From positions 1 to 45,776 of the forward strand of contig CASDPF010000019.1 of NCBI GenBank assembly GCA_949282215.1: a DNA stretch of 45,776 nucleotides, written 5' to 3'. The notes under the pieces were generated by a model. It saw only the letters and a program-made list of their open reading frames with translations, was not told where the DNA came from and made no database searches. Below, piece by piece: positions 17,430 through 26,145 of this stretch. Position numbers and translations under genes: made by a program. The stretch is from an uncultured bacterium. Lineage in GTDB: Bacteria; Cyanobacteriota; Vampirovibrionia; Gastranaerophilales; Gastranaerophilaceae. Each line of letters opens with the position of its first letter. Positions within the stretch are counted from its first letter, which is position 1.

Positions 17430-18122
17430 ATGAAAAAAGTTTTAATAAGTTTAGTTAGTATATTTTTGCTTAGTTCAATACCGGCTTTTGCAGATATTAA
17501 TCCTGCTAAAGTTGAAAAAGCTTATGCAAGACAAGAGTTAGTAAGCCAGATTGGTTTTAGACTGCTGAATTCAAGCAGAATAAAAGAGAGAATGGTTTTT
17601 CAATATGTTAATAAAGATACCGTAAATGCCGTTACTTATTATTCGGGTCGTAAAATTGTTATATACGGAGGAATAATGAATTTTACAACTGATGAAGATA
17701 TGGTAGCAGCTATTTTAGCTCATGAAATATCTCATGGTATTGATTATTCTCATGGTATTTTCCGTGGAGCTTTTTCTTTCTTGCCATCGGCATTTACGCC
17801 TAGAAAATATGAAAAAAAAGCTGACAAAAGAGCTATTGACTTTATGGTTAACGCAGGATATAACCCTGTTGCAATGATTGTTATGATGAATAAAGTCTTT
17901 GCTCAGGACAGATATGAATTTATGTCCACCCATCCTTTAGCTTCAAGAAGAATGGCTTATGTTTATGAATATATTTACTATAAATATCCAGAATTTTTGA
18001 AGAATAATAAATATATCGATGATGTATATTATCAAAATTTCCTTTTAAATTCTCAAGATAACAGAAGAAAACTCAAAGAGAAAATTGACAGCCATTCCAA
18101 AGGAAATGTAAATTATGATTAG
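17430..18122 (+). CDS. Periplasmic M48-family metalloprotease
   Basis: A 230-residue protein. The signal peptide ends near IPAFA (residue 21). The zinc site HEISH (His98, Glu99, His102) is followed by the third ligand in YEKKADKRAIDFM (Glu128), and the late THPLASRR motif (about 177-184) is typical of M48 peptidases such as BepA/LoiP. It is likely a soluble periplasmic quality-control protease for outer-membrane assembly; BepA's TPR domain is absent. The gene overlaps the next one by 8 bp, implying translational coupling. Confidence 0.88.
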   Translation: MKKVLISLVSIFLLSSIPAFADINPAKVEKAYARQELVSQIGFRLLNSSRIKERMVFQYVNKDTVNAVTYYSGRKIVIYGGIMNFTTDEDMVAAILAHEISHGIDYSHGIFRGAFSFLPSAFTPRKYEKKADKRAIDFMVNAGYNPVAMIVMMNKVFAQDRYEFMSTHPLASRRMAYVYEYIYYKYPEFLKNNKYIDDVYYQNFLLNSQDNRRKLKEKIDSHSKGNVNYD

Positions 18123-18822
18123 ATTTTTGTTTCTGGTGGTATGTCTTGCAGGACTTTCTTGTTATGCTGCGGATATTTCACAAGAACCAATTAAAGATGA
18201 GCTTGTGGAGGAGACTTTAACTAATGTAAGTGAAGTCTATCCTGAGCCTTCTAATATTCATTATACAGATTTGGAAATTAAACGTGATATTCCTGTAAAA
18301 GTTCACTATAAACCGCTTCATATTAATGATGGGATTGTGAAACTTTATATGAAAAATGTCAGCAGTGTATACCCTGAATCAAATTTAGGTTATGACTATT
18401 CAGAGATAAGGTATCTGCCTTTTAGAATAAGATTTCTTGAACCAATTTCTACTAAAGGTACTCAAAACACTGAAGGTCAGATTGTCAAATTTGAAGTAAT
18501 TCATGATGTATATGACGGTAATAAAAAGGTCGTTCCGCATGGAACAATAGGTACAGCAAAAGTCGAAACAATTTCTCCAAACGGTTTTATGGGTGTGCCT
18601 GCAGATTTGATAATTGCTCACTTTAATATTGCAGGACTTGACAGAAAAAAATTTCAAGAGCCGATTTCAAAATCAGGGTATAATCTTATGGGGCTTGCCG
18701 GAGCTTTAAAATATTCTATAGGAACTTTTATTCCCGGAACAGGATACTTGTTTATGCTCATAAAAGGCGGACATGCAAAAATTAATACCTCAGATATCTT
18801 TGAAATTAAATATGTACCCTAA
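18115..18822 (+). CDS. Secreted protein, unknown function, coupled to M48 protease
   Basis: A 235-residue protein with a signal peptide (cleavage near CYA-AD, residue 18). Two similar blocks (VSEVYPEPSNIHYTDLEIK at about 38-56 and VSSVYPESNLGYDYSEIRY at about 83-101) form an internal repeat. Residues about 120-165 look like an all-beta domain (VPHGTIGTAKVETISPNGFMG). A hydrophobic stretch near LMGLAGALKYSIGTFIPGTG may be membrane-associated. It starts inside the M48 gene and its 3' end overlaps the convergent KS gene by 17 bp. It is likely a periplasmic partner or substrate of the protease; this is inference. Confidence 0.6.
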   Translation: MIRFLFLVVCLAGLSCYAADISQEPIKDELVEETLTNVSEVYPEPSNIHYTDLEIKRDIPVKVHYKPLHINDGIVKLYMKNVSSVYPESNLGYDYSEIRYLPFRIRFLEPISTKGTQNTEGQIVKFEVIHDVYDGNKKVVPHGTIGTAKVETISPNGFMGVPADLIIAHFNIAGLDRKKFQEPISKSGYNLMGLAGALKYSIGTFIPGTGYLFMLIKGGHAKINTSDIFEIKYVP

Positions 18823-20032
18823 ATATTAAAGAAGTATTTATTCCGCCGAAGGCAAAGTTATTTGACATAACTATATTTGTATGAATTTCGCGTCCTTGAG
18901 ATTTTATATAATCAAGTTTTCCGCATTCATCATCTACATTATTTAGGTTAATTGTCGGGCAGAACCAGCCTTTATGTGCCATATCAAGCGTTAACACTGC
19001 TTCAACTGCTCCGCATGCACCTAAGGTATGTCCTGTGTAACTTTTTATTGAACTTATAGGGATTGCTCTTTTAAATATATCGTATGTAGCGTTTGTTTCA
19101 GCAACATCACCTTGAATTGTTGCTGTTCCGTGAGCATTGACGTAATCTATTTTATCAGATGAAATATCAGCATCTTTAAGAGCTAATTCAAGAGCTGATT
19201 TCATCTTGTCACGGTTAGGGCTTGTAATATGAGTTCCGTCAGTGCTTGTGCCAAATCCTATTATTTCTCCGTATATTTTAGCCCCACGTTTTTTAGCATG
19301 TTCATATTCTTCTAAAATCATAGTACCTGCACCTTCACCAATAACAAGTCCGTCCCTGTTTTTATCAAACGGGGATGGAGTAAGTTCAGGTGTAGAATTC
19401 TTTTGACTGGTTGCATATAATGTGTCAAAAATTGCAATTTGGGTAGGATGCAATTCATCTGCTCCACCTGCAATCATTACTGTTTGGTAGCCGTTTTTAA
19501 TTGCTTCATAAGCGTATCCGATACCCATTGAGCCTGATGTGCAGGCTGTAGATGTTGGAATTATTCTGCCTGTTGTCTTAAAGTAAAGTGAAATATTTAC
19601 GCAAGTCGTCTGGGCCATCATTTTTACATAACTTCCTGATGTGACGCCCTTTACTTCTTTATCTACCATCATTGAATAAAAATCAATAAGAGTATCTAAA
19701 GACCCTGTAGATGAGCCATAACTTACACCGGTTTGACCATTTGTAATGATTTCGTCTCCTAATAATCCTGCGTCTTTCAGTGCTTCCTCAGTACTTACCA
19801 CACTTAAAACTCCTACACGTCCCATTGTTCTTAGAGTTTTTCTGTTATAGTGTGATGGGATTACAAAATTCTCAGCGGGGGCTGCAAGTTTTGTATTTAA
19901 TCTTGTGTATTGTTCAAGGTCAGGCATGTATTTAACACAATTTTTCAGGGAAAGAAGTTTTTCAAATGCTTCTTCTCTGTTTGCACCGAGAGGACTTATT
20001 TGTGACATACCTGTAATTACTACTCTTTTCAC
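18806..20032 (-). CDS. Beta-ketoacyl-ACP synthase of APE cluster (ApeR/FabF-like)
   Basis: A 408-residue KAS II-type condensing enzyme. The catalytic triad is intact: Cys164 in STACTSG, His301 in NAHGTATIQGD and His335 in SYTGHTLGACG. It would catalyse decarboxylative Claisen condensation of malonyl-ACP with the growing aryl-polyenoyl chain. It is the last gene of the leftward operon (KS-DH fusion, ketoreductase, this KS) and overlaps the ketoreductase gene by 4 bp. In known aryl polyene clusters a second KS accompanies the KS/chain-length-factor pair; the separate role proposed for it is early or partner condensation. Confidence 0.88.
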   Translation of the reverse strand: MKRVVITGMSQISPLGANREEAFEKLLSLKNCVKYMPDLEQYTRLNTKLAAPAENFVIPSHYNRKTLRTMGRVGVLSVVSTEEALKDAGLLGDEIITNGQTGVSYGSSTGSLDTLIDFYSMMVDKEVKGVTSGSYVKMMAQTTCVNISLYFKTTGRIIPTSTACTSGSMGIGYAYEAIKNGYQTVMIAGGADELHPTQIAIFDTLYATSQKNSTPELTPSPFDKNRDGLVIGEGAGTMILEEYEHAKKRGAKIYGEIIGFGTSTDGTHITSPNRDKMKSALELALKDADISSDKIDYVNAHGTATIQGDVAETNATYDIFKRAIPISSIKSYTGHTLGACGAVEAVLTLDMAHKGWFCPTINLNNVDDECGKLDYIKSQGREIHTNIVMSNNFAFGGINTSLIFRVHI

Positions 20033-20760
20033 AGATACAGACCTCCGTTTACTGAAATTACCTGTCCTGTTATGTAAGAGGCATCTTCACTCATTAGGTA
20101 GTTTACAAGGCTTGCGACTTCTTTTGCCTGACCAAATCTTTTCATCGGAATCATTTTTCTTATTTCTTCTACAGGTAAATCCTCTGTCATATCGGTGTCA
20201 ATTGCTCCTGGGGCAATTGCATTGACTGTAATTCCTCGTTTTGCAAGCTCAAGGCTTAATGCTTTTACAGCACCGATAATTCCTGCCTTTGAAGCACTAT
20301 AGTTTACTTGTCCTCTGTTCCCGCAAAGTCCTGAAACTGATGACATCGCAATAATTCTTCCTTTAATTCTTTTCTGAATCATAGGCATCACAATCGGTTT
20401 TAAGACATTATAAAATCCGCCTAAATTAGTATCTAAAACCTTGTCCCATTCATCGTCTTCCATTGCAGGAAAAACATTATCTTTTGCTATTCCTGCATTA
20501 AGCACTACTCCGTAGTAAATGCCGTTTTCTTCAATATCTTTTTCAAGAATTTGCTTGCATTCTTCTCTATTGCTGATGTTAAACTGCAAAACTCTTGCTT
20601 TTACCCCCAGTGCTTCTATTTCTTTTAGAGTGTCATTAGCTTTTTGAATATTTGTATTGCAATGCAAAACAATATCATATCCGTTTTTTGCAAGATATAA
20701 TGCTGATTCTTTTCCGATACCGCGGCTTGAACCTGTGATTAAAACCTGTTTCTCCATCAT
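20029..20760 (-). CDS. 3-ketoacyl-ACP reductase of APE cluster (ApeQ/FabG-like)
   Basis: A 243-residue short-chain dehydrogenase. The NADPH site is TGSSRGIG (about residues 9-16), followed by LNAGI (about 87-91). The catalytic residues are Ser141, Tyr154 and Lys158 in VNYSASKAG, and the C-terminus GQVISVNGGL is typical of FabG. It reduces the 3-keto group after each condensation. The spacing of GGAG favours the second ATG (20757) over the first. It lies 9 bp after the KS-DH gene and overlaps the next KS gene by 4 bp, so it is tightly cotranscribed. Confidence 0.9.
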   Translation of the reverse strand: MMEKQVLITGSSRGIGKESALYLAKNGYDIVLHCNTNIQKANDTLKEIEALGVKARVLQFNISNREECKQILEKDIEENGIYYGVVLNAGIAKDNVFPAMEDDEWDKVLDTNLGGFYNVLKPIVMPMIQKRIKGRIIAMSSVSGLCGNRGQVNYSASKAGIIGAVKALSLELAKRGITVNAIAPGAIDTDMTEDLPVEEIRKMIPMKRFGQAKEVASLVNYLMSEDASYITGQVISVNGGLYL

Positions 20761-20769
20761 ACTCTCCGT

Positions 20770-22293
20770 TTATTCCAAAAATTCAGAAGCATTTGCCGGC
20801 TGGTAGACATTCACCATAGCTTCAGCACATTCTCTATTATTATTATAAATAAAACACTCAAATGAAACAAGTTGATTATCACTAAAAATCTCTTTTACTT
20901 TTATAATATATTTTTCATCTTTTTGAAATTTTGGGATGTTACATTTATAAGAGCGTGTGCCAAGAAGAAAACCTATTTGAGGTCTTGACTTGTTGTTTTT
21001 AAAATACGAATAACAACCGATGGTTTGTGCCATAAATTCAATTCCCGTAATGTATGAAATGCCATCTAGTTCTCTGTCAAAAAACAGGCTATTCTCACTT
21101 ATTGTAACACTTGCAGTTAAATAACCTTTTTCAATATTAATTTCTTCGACATCATCAATTAATATCATAGGGTGACTGTGCGGTAATATATTTTCTAAAT
21201 TATAATGTTTTTTAGGTTCATTTTTTCCAAGGATTATAACTGCATTTGTACCGCCAAAACCGAAAGCATTACACATTACATATTTAATTTGCTTTTCAGG
21301 CTTTTCATCTTTTTGTACAAGTCTGAGTTTTGGAAGTGTTTCATCATACTGTCCATCATAAATATGGGGCAGAGCTTGATTTTTTTCTAAAACAGCACAG
21401 CATAGAGCGGTTTCAATACTTGCAGAAGCCCCAAGACAATGACCCGTCATAGGTTTAGTCGAACTTACAGGAGTTGATTGCCCAAAAATATTTGATATAG
21501 CATTCGCTTCCATAAGGTCATTTGTGATCGTACCTGTACCATGGAGATTTATGTAATCGATATCTTGAGGTTCAAGTTTGGCAAGTTTTAGTGCGGATTT
21601 CATTGCTTGTGAGGCTTGAGTTCCTTCAGGGTCAGGTGTCGCTGCGTGATATGCGTCTGAAGTCTCCCCTATTCCAAGGATTTGTATTCCCTCTCCATCT
21701 TTTTCAAGCAAAAATACAGCTCCTGCTTCTCCAATGTTCATTCCCTTGCGGTTTTTACTTAAAGGAATTGATATTTCGTCAGATAAGACTTCTAAAGAGG
21801 CGAATCCTGCGAGGGGAAATTTTGATATTTCGTCTGCTCCGCCTGCTATGACTGCATCGCAAACCCCGTTATCAATGAGTTTTTGGGCAGTTGAAAATGC
21901 TTTTATTCCCGATGAGCAGGCTGTTGATATTCCATAGAAAATGCCTTCTAGGCCCAAATAATCTTTTATAAATTCAGCAGGATTACTCATTTTAAGAAAT
22001 TCTGCATCATTTGTTTCTTCAAATCTATCAATTCCTGTATTGCTTGTTGCAATAACTATACCGATTTTCTTTTTATCATAACGATTTATAAAAGACTTGA
22101 TTTCAGGCTTAATTTGATTTATACAGTGCAAAAGAATTCTGTTACAGCGGATATTGTATTTTTCCTCTTTAATTTCCGGTAATTCTGCTTTAATTCTTAG
22201 GTCTGTTGGTTTTCCCGCAATGGCATTTGAGAAAATTTCATCTAAATTTTCTCCCAGCGAACAAATTGCACTTGTTTTTGTTATCGTAATCAT
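20770..22293 (-). CDS. KS-dehydratase fusion of APE cluster (ApeO+ApeP-like)
   Basis: A 507-residue two-domain protein. Residues 1-360 form a condensing enzyme with Cys126 in GISTACSSG, His251 in NLHGTGTITND and His285 in PMTGHCLGAS. Residues about 363-505 form a hotdog dehydratase of the ApeP type, beginning ILPHSHPMILIDDV (His372), which resembles the PHxxPMxLxD motif of FabZ-like 3-hydroxyacyl-ACP dehydratases. In the E. coli type of cluster these are separate proteins, so the fusion is unusual. SD GAGGAAAG precedes the ATG. It is the first gene of the leftward operon, 25 bp from the divergent start at 22319. Confidence 0.88.
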   Translation of the reverse strand: MITITKTSAICSLGENLDEIFSNAIAGKPTDLRIKAELPEIKEEKYNIRCNRILLHCINQIKPEIKSFINRYDKKKIGIVIATSNTGIDRFEETNDAEFLKMSNPAEFIKDYLGLEGIFYGISTACSSGIKAFSTAQKLIDNGVCDAVIAGGADEISKFPLAGFASLEVLSDEISIPLSKNRKGMNIGEAGAVFLLEKDGEGIQILGIGETSDAYHAATPDPEGTQASQAMKSALKLAKLEPQDIDYINLHGTGTITNDLMEANAISNIFGQSTPVSSTKPMTGHCLGASASIETALCCAVLEKNQALPHIYDGQYDETLPKLRLVQKDEKPEKQIKYVMCNAFGFGGTNAVIILGKNEPKKHYNLENILPHSHPMILIDDVEEINIEKGYLTASVTISENSLFFDRELDGISYITGIEFMAQTIGCYSYFKNNKSRPQIGFLLGTRSYKCNIPKFQKDEKYIIKVKEIFSDNQLVSFECFIYNNNRECAEAMVNVYQPANASEFLE

Positions 22294-22318
22294 CTTTCCT
22301 CTGTGTTAATATGATAGC

Positions 22319-22912
22319 ATGAAGGAAATTATTTTTGATATAAAAAATTTTTCATATATTGTCGGTGAGGAAGCTGATGTATCTTTTATTCCTATGATGT
22401 TGAGGCGTAAGCTTAACAAATTCGGACGAGCAGGATTATATACACTTTATAATGCTTATTGCGGTGGAAGTCCTGATTTGGTTTTTTCATCTTGTTATGG
22501 GGACTATGACAGGGTTATAAAGCTTATTGCTCAAAGGCATGAAGATGGAGAAGTTTCTCCTGCAGGATTTAGTTCATCTGTTCATAATGCTACAATAGGA
22601 CTTTTTTCACTTTTAGAAGGTATCAAAACAAGCTATAATTCGATTTCTTCCGGTGAAAAGACAGTCAGTGCAGGATTTTTAGAAAGTCTTCTTTCTGAAA
22701 ACTCATTGTACTGTTATACTGAAAGTGTCGGGGGGATAAAAAGTGTTTCTATAGCAACTGAGCAGACTGATAAGGGTAAGTTTTTCTTATGCGAAAATTC
22801 TGAAAACCTTCCTCCGCAGGACAAGTTTGAGGATTTAGTTGAGTTTTTGAACGGAAAAAAAGATTCTTTTATAAGTGATTTGTATGTGGTAAAGAAAAAT
22901 GAGAATTTATAG
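22319..22912 (+). CDS. KS-like chain-length factor subunit (ApeC-like)
   Basis: A 197-residue truncated condensing-enzyme N-terminal domain. FSSSVHNATIG (about residues 84-94), preceded by GEVSPAGF, matches the beta-ketoacyl synthase-like N-terminal domain family found in aryl polyene and xanthomonadin clusters. The position where a KS has its catalytic Cys is Val-His-Asn here, so it is presumably catalytically inactive and pairs with a KS to set chain length. A stop codon four codons upstream fixes the start at this ATG or later. There is no SD, and the untranslated leader must be very short. First gene of the rightward operon. Confidence 0.8.
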   Translation: MKEIIFDIKNFSYIVGEEADVSFIPMMLRRKLNKFGRAGLYTLYNAYCGGSPDLVFSSCYGDYDRVIKLIAQRHEDGEVSPAGFSSSVHNATIGLFSLLEGIKTSYNSISSGEKTVSAGFLESLLSENSLYCYTESVGGIKSVSIATEQTDKGKFFLCENSENLPPQDKFEDLVEFLNGKKDSFISDLYVVKKNENL

Positions 22913-23630
22913 AGGACTTCTTGTAATATTAGAAATGAGCTTATTTGCAATCGGAGCTTTTGTTATCGGATGGGTAATATTTCCGATTTTGGGCTTGCGT
23001 TATAAGGGGAGTGAAAGACGATGTAAGTTTGCCTTGATTATTCATAATTCGTGGAAGTTTTTTATTTCTGTTATGGAAAAATCAAAGATGATAAAGTTAA
23101 ATATTACGGAAGGCAGTCTTGCTGATATAAAAGGGAAAATAGTTGTCGCATCTCATCCGAGTTTGATTGATATAATTCTTTTAATCGGTAATATGCCTAA
23201 TTCTTTATGTTTAGTCAAAAATGGCATATTAAAAAATCCTTTTATGAGTAATATTGTAAAATCACTTTATATAATTAATGATGTTGATCCTAAAATTTTC
23301 CAAAAGTCTGCTTTAGAGGCATTGAATGAGGGTTATAATATAATAATTTTCCCTACAGGAACCAGAACTTTGCCAGGGGAAGATTTGAAAATTCATAAAG
23401 GTGCTGCACAAATTGCTATTGCATCAGGTGTTGATATAGTCCCAATTAAAATTCAGACAGATAGTCCTTTTTTAATGAAAAATCATTTTCCTTTGGATGC
23501 TGGTGATAAAACGGTTAATTATACTTTGACTGTAATGCCTGAGATAAAATTGTCGGATTTTCCGGAAAATCTTACTGAAATAAAATTAAGAAATCATATT
23601 ACTGAAAAAATTAAAGAAGCCATAAATTGA
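22899..23630 (+). CDS. PlsC-type 1-acyl-glycerol-phosphate acyltransferase-like (ApeD-like)
   Basis: A 243-residue protein. An N-terminal membrane segment (about residues 7-32) is followed by the LPLAT domain with the HxxxxD catalytic motif HPSLID (His86, Asp91) and the FPTGTRT substrate motif (about 151-157). It would transfer an acyl or aryl-polyenoyl group from ACP to a lipid acceptor at the inner membrane. It overlaps the chain-length-factor gene by 14 bp. Such an enzyme is a regular member of aryl polyene clusters. Confidence 0.85.
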   Translation: MRIYRGLLVILEMSLFAIGAFVIGWVIFPILGLRYKGSERRCKFALIIHNSWKFFISVMEKSKMIKLNITEGSLADIKGKIVVASHPSLIDIILLIGNMPNSLCLVKNGILKNPFMSNIVKSLYIINDVDPKIFQKSALEALNEGYNIIIFPTGTRTLPGEDLKIHKGAAQIAIASGVDIVPIKIQTDSPFLMKNHFPLDAGDKTVNYTLTVMPEIKLSDFPENLTEIKLRNHITEKIKEAIN

Positions 23631-23676
23631 CTTTATATTTTTGTTAGGTTATAAATTTATTATAGGAATTAAGTAT

Positions 23677-23934
23677 ATGACTTTAGAAAATGAAATAAAA
23701 GAGTTAATAATTAAAGTTTTAGAGCTTGAGGATATTTCAGTATCTGATATAAAAGATGAAGAAGCTCTTTTTGTTGATGGGTTAGGGTTAGATTCCATTG
23801 ATGCATTAGAGCTTGGTATGGCTTTAAAAAAGAAATATAATGTTACTCTTTCTGCTGACAAAAAAGAAAATACAAAATATTTTTATTCCGTAAAAACGTT
23901 GGCTGATTTTATCAGGAGTAAGACCGTTGAGTAA
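23677..23934 (+). CDS. Acyl carrier protein 1 (ApeE-like)
   Basis: 85 residues from the ATG at 23677, which has TAGGAA 9 bp upstream; a longer reading from TTG 23641 lacks an SD. The phosphopantetheine attachment site is Ser40 in GLGLDSIDALEL. It carries the growing polyene chain. The 4'-phosphopantetheine would have to be installed by an Sfp-type enzyme, for which the gene at 33982 is the nearest candidate. It overlaps the second ACP gene by 8 bp. Confidence 0.9.
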   Translation: MTLENEIKELIIKVLELEDISVSDIKDEEALFVDGLGLDSIDALELGMALKKKYNVTLSADKKENTKYFYSVKTLADFIRSKTVE

Positions 23935-24181
23935 AAATTTTACGCATGAAGAAATTGTAAATAAACTAACAGAAATTCTTGTCGATGATTTTGAAATTGA
24001 TGAGAGTTTAATCAATCCTGAAGCAAATTTGTTTGAAGACTTGGAGCTTGATAGTATTGACGCGGTTGATTTAGCTGTAAAACTTCAATATTTTACTGAT
24101 AAAAAAATTGCACCCGAAAATTTTAAGAAAATTCATACGGTCGGTGATGTGATAAATGCTATTGAAGAACTTTTGGAATGA
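23927..24181 (+). CDS. Acyl carrier protein 2 (ApeF-like)
   Basis: 84 residues. The start is TTG at 23927, supported by AGGAG 8 bp upstream and by overlap with the stop of the first ACP gene. Ser43 in ELDSIDAVDL is the phosphopantetheine site. A pair of dissimilar ACPs is characteristic of aryl polyene clusters, where they have been proposed to carry starter and elongating intermediates respectively. The last codons overlap the next start as ATGA. Confidence 0.9.
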   Translation: MSKNFTHEEIVNKLTEILVDDFEIDESLINPEANLFEDLELDSIDAVDLAVKLQYFTDKKIAPENFKKIHTVGDVINAIEELLE

Positions 24182-24582
24182 AATTTAAGTTTTTATTGCC
24201 TTTTTTATTAACTTTGACTGTAATTGTAATATTCCATTATACGCAGTTTTTTGCAGTCAAATTATATCCTGTAATGGCTAATTTAACCGTATTTTTAGTA
24301 TTTTTTATTTCTGTTTTTTCAAAAGAAACCGTAATACAAAAATTTGCCAGAGCTTTGGAAGGTAAGGAGCTTGATGATTTTACCAGAATATATACACGCA
24401 GACTGACTTATGTCTGGTGTGTGTTTATGTTTATAAATCTTACTATTTCAATTGTTTCAGTATTTTTATCTGAGCATTTTTGGGCAATTTATAACGGTTG
24501 TATTTCATATATTGCAATTGGTACTATGTTTGCGGTTGAATATATTATAAGAATAGTTTTGAGGAATAAGTATCAAAAATGA
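24178..24582 (+). CDS. Small integral membrane protein (ApeG/COG4648-like)
   Basis: A 134-residue protein with four predicted membrane helices (about residues 3-20, 28-46, 80-98 and 106-126) and a short charged loop DDFTRIYTRRLTYVW between helices 2 and 3. The same kind of protein sits between ACPs and the adenylating enzyme in known aryl polyene clusters. It may anchor the multi-enzyme complex at the inner membrane; its biochemical role is unknown. It overlaps both neighbours by ATGA, showing strict coupling. Confidence 0.75.
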   Translation: MKFKFLLPFLLTLTVIVIFHYTQFFAVKLYPVMANLTVFLVFFISVFSKETVIQKFARALEGKELDDFTRIYTRRLTYVWCVFMFINLTISIVSVFLSEHFWAIYNGCISYIAIGTMFAVEYIIRIVLRNKYQK

Positions 24583-26120
24583 TTTTAGAAAAATTTTTTA
24601 CACATCAATATGACGAAAAAATAATTTTTGTTAATCCGAATATTACTTTTGGAGAGTTTAAACGATTTGTGCTGGGGCAAAAGTCAGAGTTTGAAAAAAG
24701 TGATATTCAGAATGTTGTATTGTTTTGTGATGATTATTTAGATTTTTCCGTTAATTTTTTTGCTTCTGTTTTTGCTCATAAAAATATGTTTTTTTTAACT
24801 GATAAAAATCGTCTTAAACAATTGGACTTTGATTATATTTTGCCGTCTGATTACAGTCCTTGTGATGGGGAGTTTGAGGGAGATTTTGATGCAAGAAATA
24901 TAGATATTAATCTTTTTACTTCTGGTTCTACAGGTGTTCCTAAAAATATTGTAAAAACTTTGTATAATATGGAGACAGAGGCTCTTTTTACAATTAAGGA
25001 TTTTACCCTTGAACCAGATATGACAGTTGTGTCTACGACCTCATCCGCTCACAGTTTTGGGATGACGTTTAATTTTATGCTGCCTTTTGTTGGGGATTAT
25101 AAAATTAATCGTAAAAAAATAGAATATCCTGAACAATTAGATATCAAAGATAAATATATTTTTATTTCTACGCCGTCATTTATGGAAAAGTTGGCAAAGT
25201 ATGATTTTACTTTTGAAAATTCGCCGCAGATAATTTTTCTTGCAGGTGCGAAATTAAAAGAGGAAATTTATTCTTATTTTGCAAAATTTGCCAAAGTTGT
25301 TGATATATATGGAAGCACTGAGACAGGTAACATTGCTTATAAATGCGGTGGAGATGTATTTACTGTTATGGGCGGGGTCGAGGTCTATCCTGATGAAGAT
25401 GGAAGGATAACTGTAAAATCTGAGTTTTTCCCTGCTGATAAAATAGTTCTAAACGATGCTATTGAGAAAAAATCACCATCAGAATTCATTTTAAAAAAAC
25501 GAACTGACAGGATTGTAAAAATTCTTGAAAAGCGAATTTCCCTCGATGAATTGGAAAATAATTTGTCTCAGCATAAGAATGTTCAAGAATGCTGTTGTTT
25601 TTCTTATGCTGATAAGCTATGCTGTGCTGTTGCTTCTAATAATCCTGACGTAAAACCTTCAGAATTGAAAAAATATTTATCAAATTTCAGTGAAATTGTC
25701 CCTAAAAAATGGAGAATTTTGGATGAAATCCCAAGAACTGTAAGTGGTAAAATTGACAGAGTTAAGCTAAATAAAATTTTCGGATCTAATTTGTCTTATC
25801 CTTCAGTATATTCAAGATATATAAGCGAATCTCAGGCAGAAGTTGAGATTTTATTCAGAAAAAATTCAAACTTTCTTAAAGGTCATTTTGACATTACTCC
25901 GATTATTCCTGGGGTAATACAGCTTTATTATGCAAGGTTTTTTGCAGAAGACATTTTTGGTATGGAACTTTCTTCTGAAGAAGTAAAAAAGGTTAAATTT
26001 TCCAATATTATGAGACCTGAGAATAAAGTTAGATTGAAATTAATTAATAAGGAGAAATCTTTAGAATTTACCTATGTGGCGGATGACAAAATATTTTCTT
26101 CTGGTATATTTGTAAAGTGA
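24579..26120 (+). CDS. Adenylation enzyme fused to thioester dehydratase (ApeH+ApeI-like)
   Basis: A 513-residue protein. The acyl-adenylate-forming domain (1-400) has the P-loop TSGSTGVPK (114-122), YGSTETG (244-250), the hinge KKRTDRIVK (about 306-314) and the catalytic Lys391 in SGKIDR. It would activate an aryl acid such as 4-hydroxybenzoate and load it on an ACP. Residues about 415-513 form a hotdog dehydratase with FLKGHFDITPIIPGV (His436), like the GHF..P..PGV motif of FabA/FabZ. In the reference clusters these are two genes; here they are one polypeptide. The adenylation domain lacks the long N-terminus usual in CoA ligases. Confidence 0.85.
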   Translation: MILEKFFTHQYDEKIIFVNPNITFGEFKRFVLGQKSEFEKSDIQNVVLFCDDYLDFSVNFFASVFAHKNMFFLTDKNRLKQLDFDYILPSDYSPCDGEFEGDFDARNIDINLFTSGSTGVPKNIVKTLYNMETEALFTIKDFTLEPDMTVVSTTSSAHSFGMTFNFMLPFVGDYKINRKKIEYPEQLDIKDKYIFISTPSFMEKLAKYDFTFENSPQIIFLAGAKLKEEIYSYFAKFAKVVDIYGSTETGNIAYKCGGDVFTVMGGVEVYPDEDGRITVKSEFFPADKIVLNDAIEKKSPSEFILKKRTDRIVKILEKRISLDELENNLSQHKNVQECCCFSYADKLCCAVASNNPDVKPSELKKYLSNFSEIVPKKWRILDEIPRTVSGKIDRVKLNKIFGSNLSYPSVYSRYISESQAEVEILFRKNSNFLKGHFDITPIIPGVIQLYYARFFAEDIFGMELSSEEVKKVKFSNIMRPENKVRLKLINKEKSLEFTYVADDKIFSSGIFVK

Positions 26121-26145
26121 GCAGTTTTATAAAAGGGCGGGTTAT

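Noticed and set aside
18806-22293. Ordinary housekeeping fatty-acid synthesis genes (fabF/fabG)
   Set aside because: The neighbours (inactive KS-like factor, adenylation enzyme, LolA-like carrier, MMPL exporter, two dissimilar ACPs) fit an aryl polyene cluster, and typical fabD/fabH/accB partners are missing.
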